Assembly: GCA_947631305.1 (NCBI GenBank)
Contig: CANRKV010000086.1
Location: 1 to 6,655 of the forward strand
DNA from: an uncultured Jeotgalicoccus sp.
GTDB lineage: Bacteria > Bacillota > Bacilli > Staphylococcales > Salinicoccaceae
DNA: 6,655 bases
Reading direction: 5' to 3'
Part shown: piece after piece, positions 5,726 through 6,655 of the stretch
Numbering within the stretch: position 1 is the first letter of the stretch
How the letters are laid out: every line of letters starts with the position of its first letter
Made by a program: the position numbers and the translations under genes
The notes under the pieces: model-generated
What the model was told of the DNA's origin: nothing
The model's database searches: none
What the model saw: the letters and a program-made list of their open reading frames with translations, nothing else

Positions 5726-6523
5726 TTAAAGTTTACGCATTACGAAATCAAGTGATGCTACTTTGTGATCACCTTTATCGATAAGTTTTGTAATCAGTTC
5801 GTCACGTACACCTTCAGCAACGTCTGTTTCCATCCACTCATCACCTTCGAAGAAGACTTGAGTAATCAGAGTTTCGTGCCCGTCAGCTTTGAACATGATG
5901 TGTTCGTGAGCAGGGCGCATAGGATGCTGTTCCATGTAACCAAGGAATTCACCAGTTGGTCCCTGATCCGGAATAGAGTAAGGAATTGCCTGAATTGTTT
6001 TCACTGTGAATTTACCATTTTCATCTGTTTTGAAACGCCCGCGAAGGTTGAAGTCCGGAGCATCAGAGTCGAAGTTTGAGTACTTCGCAGAGTTATCATT
6101 CTGCCAGTAATCTACTTCAGCACCTGCAAGAACTTCTCCATCAGTGTTTGTAACTGTACCTGAGAAGTAGAGAACGTCTCCCGGTTCGTTTTCACGTTTA
6201 GGAAGGTCTACAATACCATTTTCATCTGCTTCTACTAAAGGTGCGTTTTCAACATAGTATGGTCCAAGCAGTGAAGGCTGTGTACCTGGAAGTTTAGTGT
6301 ACATTGCTTGAAGAACATGAGTTTCTAAGAATACGTCAGCATAAAGCGGAAGCTCTCCAGATCTGCCTAGACGGTCTGCCCAGTTTACAAAGTTCGTGTA
6401 TTCTTCATGGTTAAGTTTTGCTTCTCCAAGGAACTCCTGCATGTGTTTGATGAATAATTCGAAAACTTCTTCAACGCGTTCGTTTTTAGTAGTAGGTAAG
6501 TGGTTAGTCATTTCTATAGTCAT
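5726..6523 (-). CDS. catA: Catechol 1,2-dioxygenase (intradiol, Fe(III))
   Basis: This 265-residue enzyme should open catechol with O2 between the two hydroxyls to give cis,cis-muconate. The N-terminal 85 residues form the helical dimerisation region of the catechol dioxygenase N-domain, ending at SLLGPYY. The catalytic beta-sandwich follows. The four iron ligands are visible: Tyr148 (KYSNFD), Tyr182 (IPYSIPDQGPTG), His206 and His208 (RPAHEH). Their spacing (34, 24, 2) is close to known CatA enzymes. The IPDQGPTG loop, followed by the RPAHEH block and the TQVFFEGDEW strand, resembles actinobacterial-type CatA. Hydroxyquinol or chlorocatechol dioxygenase is an alternative within the family. 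The adjacent cycloisomerase-like gene and the absence of a visible maleylacetate reductase favour catechol. The start at 6523 is supported by AAAGGGG about 10 nt upstream; an internal Met5 has no better site. It lies 51 nt after the catB-like stop. Confidence 0.93.
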   Translation of the reverse strand: MTIEMTNHLPTTKNERVEEVFELFIKHMQEFLGEAKLNHEEYTNFVNWADRLGRSGELPLYADVFLETHVLQAMYTKLPGTQPSLLGPYYVENAPLVEADENGIVDLPKRENEPGDVLYFSGTVTNTDGEVLAGAEVDYWQNDNSAKYSNFDSDAPDFNLRGRFKTDENGKFTVKTIQAIPYSIPDQGPTGEFLGYMEQHPMRPAHEHIMFKADGHETLITQVFFEGDEWMETDVAEGVRDELITKLIDKGDHKVASLDFVMRKL

Positions 6524-6533
6524 AATTAATTAT

Positions 6534-6540
6534 CCCCTTT
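6534..6540 (-). promoter_or_regulatory. Ribosome binding site of catA
   Basis: On the minus strand AAAGGGG ends 10 nt before the ATG at 6523. The 51-nt gap to the upstream gene is AT-rich, and I see no convincing promoter in it, so catA is probably co-transcribed with the gene upstream. Confidence 0.6.
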
Positions 6541-6574
6541 AATTTGTTTTAATTTATCGATGTCGAATATTAGT

Positions 6575-6655
6575 TTATCGTTTGTAGTGATCCAGCTTCT
6601 CATAGTCCAATGTGACACCAAAACCGATATCATCCGGAATCTGGATTTCGAAGTC
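6575..6655 (-). CDS. catB: Muconate cycloisomerase-like enolase-superfamily enzyme, C-terminal end only
   Basis: The last 26 codons and the TAA stop of a gene running off the right edge can be read on the minus strand (DFEIQIPDDIGFGVTLDYEKL, then DHYKR). The pattern IPD..G.GV.LD...L..Y is the usual C-terminus of the mandelate racemase / muconate lactonizing enzyme group of the enolase superfamily. The gene is immediately upstream of catA on the same strand, so the likely product is muconate cycloisomerase, which converts cis,cis-muconate to muconolactone. The catalytic Lys and metal ligands are outside the window, so another member of the superfamily cannot be excluded. Confidence 0.7.
   Translation of the reverse strand, partial: DFEIQIPDDIGFGVTLDYEKLDHYKR

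Noticed and set aside
5726..6523. Hydroxyquinol 1,2-dioxygenase
   Set aside because: No maleylacetate reductase is visible and a muconate-cycloisomerase-like gene is directly upstream. This fits catechol better, although the enzyme's substrate range cannot be fixed from sequence.
6524..6574. Separate promoter for catA in the 51-nt gap after the catB-like gene
   Set aside because: The gap is AT-rich, but no paired -35/-10 with acceptable spacing is visible. Co-transcription with catB is simpler.

Overview
The window looks like chromosomal DNA from a low-to-moderate GC Firmicute. A member of the Staphylococcaceae related to Salinicoccus or Jeotgalicoccus is my best guess; this rests on Shine-Dalgarno strength, codon use and the style of the RlmD/RlmCD protein, not on a database match. 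It holds a nearly complete lower catechol (beta-ketoadipate) pathway plus its probable regulator, placed next to a housekeeping rRNA methyltransferase gene.

Layout, left to right. Positions 1-795 (+) are the 3' part of a 23S rRNA m5U methyltransferase gene, closed by an intrinsic terminator. After a 163-bp spacer with an extended -10 promoter and operator-like repeats comes an IclR-family regulator of the PcaR/PcaU/CatR type (959-1744, +). It ends at a strong 13-bp hairpin that lies between it and the convergent operon. From 1808 to the right edge everything is on the minus strand. In transcription order the genes are: the C-terminal end of a muconate-cycloisomerase-like enolase-superfamily enzyme (right edge), catechol 1,2-dioxygenase, a DUF3237 protein, an alpha/beta hydrolase, the two subunits of 3-oxoadipate CoA-transferase, and a PcaF-type thiolase. 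The last five are tightly packed (10-nt and 6-nt gaps, then 4-nt and 1-nt overlaps). A hairpin-plus-U-tract sits between the dioxygenase and the DUF3237 gene.

How the genes work together. Catechol is opened to cis,cis-muconate (CatA) and cyclised to muconolactone (CatB-like). It must then be isomerised to 3-oxoadipate enol-lactone, hydrolysed to 3-oxoadipate, activated with CoA from succinyl-CoA (PcaIJ) and cleaved to acetyl-CoA plus succinyl-CoA (PcaF). No classical CatC (muconolactone isomerase, a ferredoxin-like protein of about 95 residues) is visible. The DUF3237 gene and a non-canonical alpha/beta hydrolase sit exactly where the isomerase and enol-lactonase steps are needed. The main lead in this window is therefore that the DUF3237 protein may be an unrecognised replacement for CatC. 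This is an inference from context: the window ends inside the catB-like gene, so a CatC further upstream cannot be excluded.
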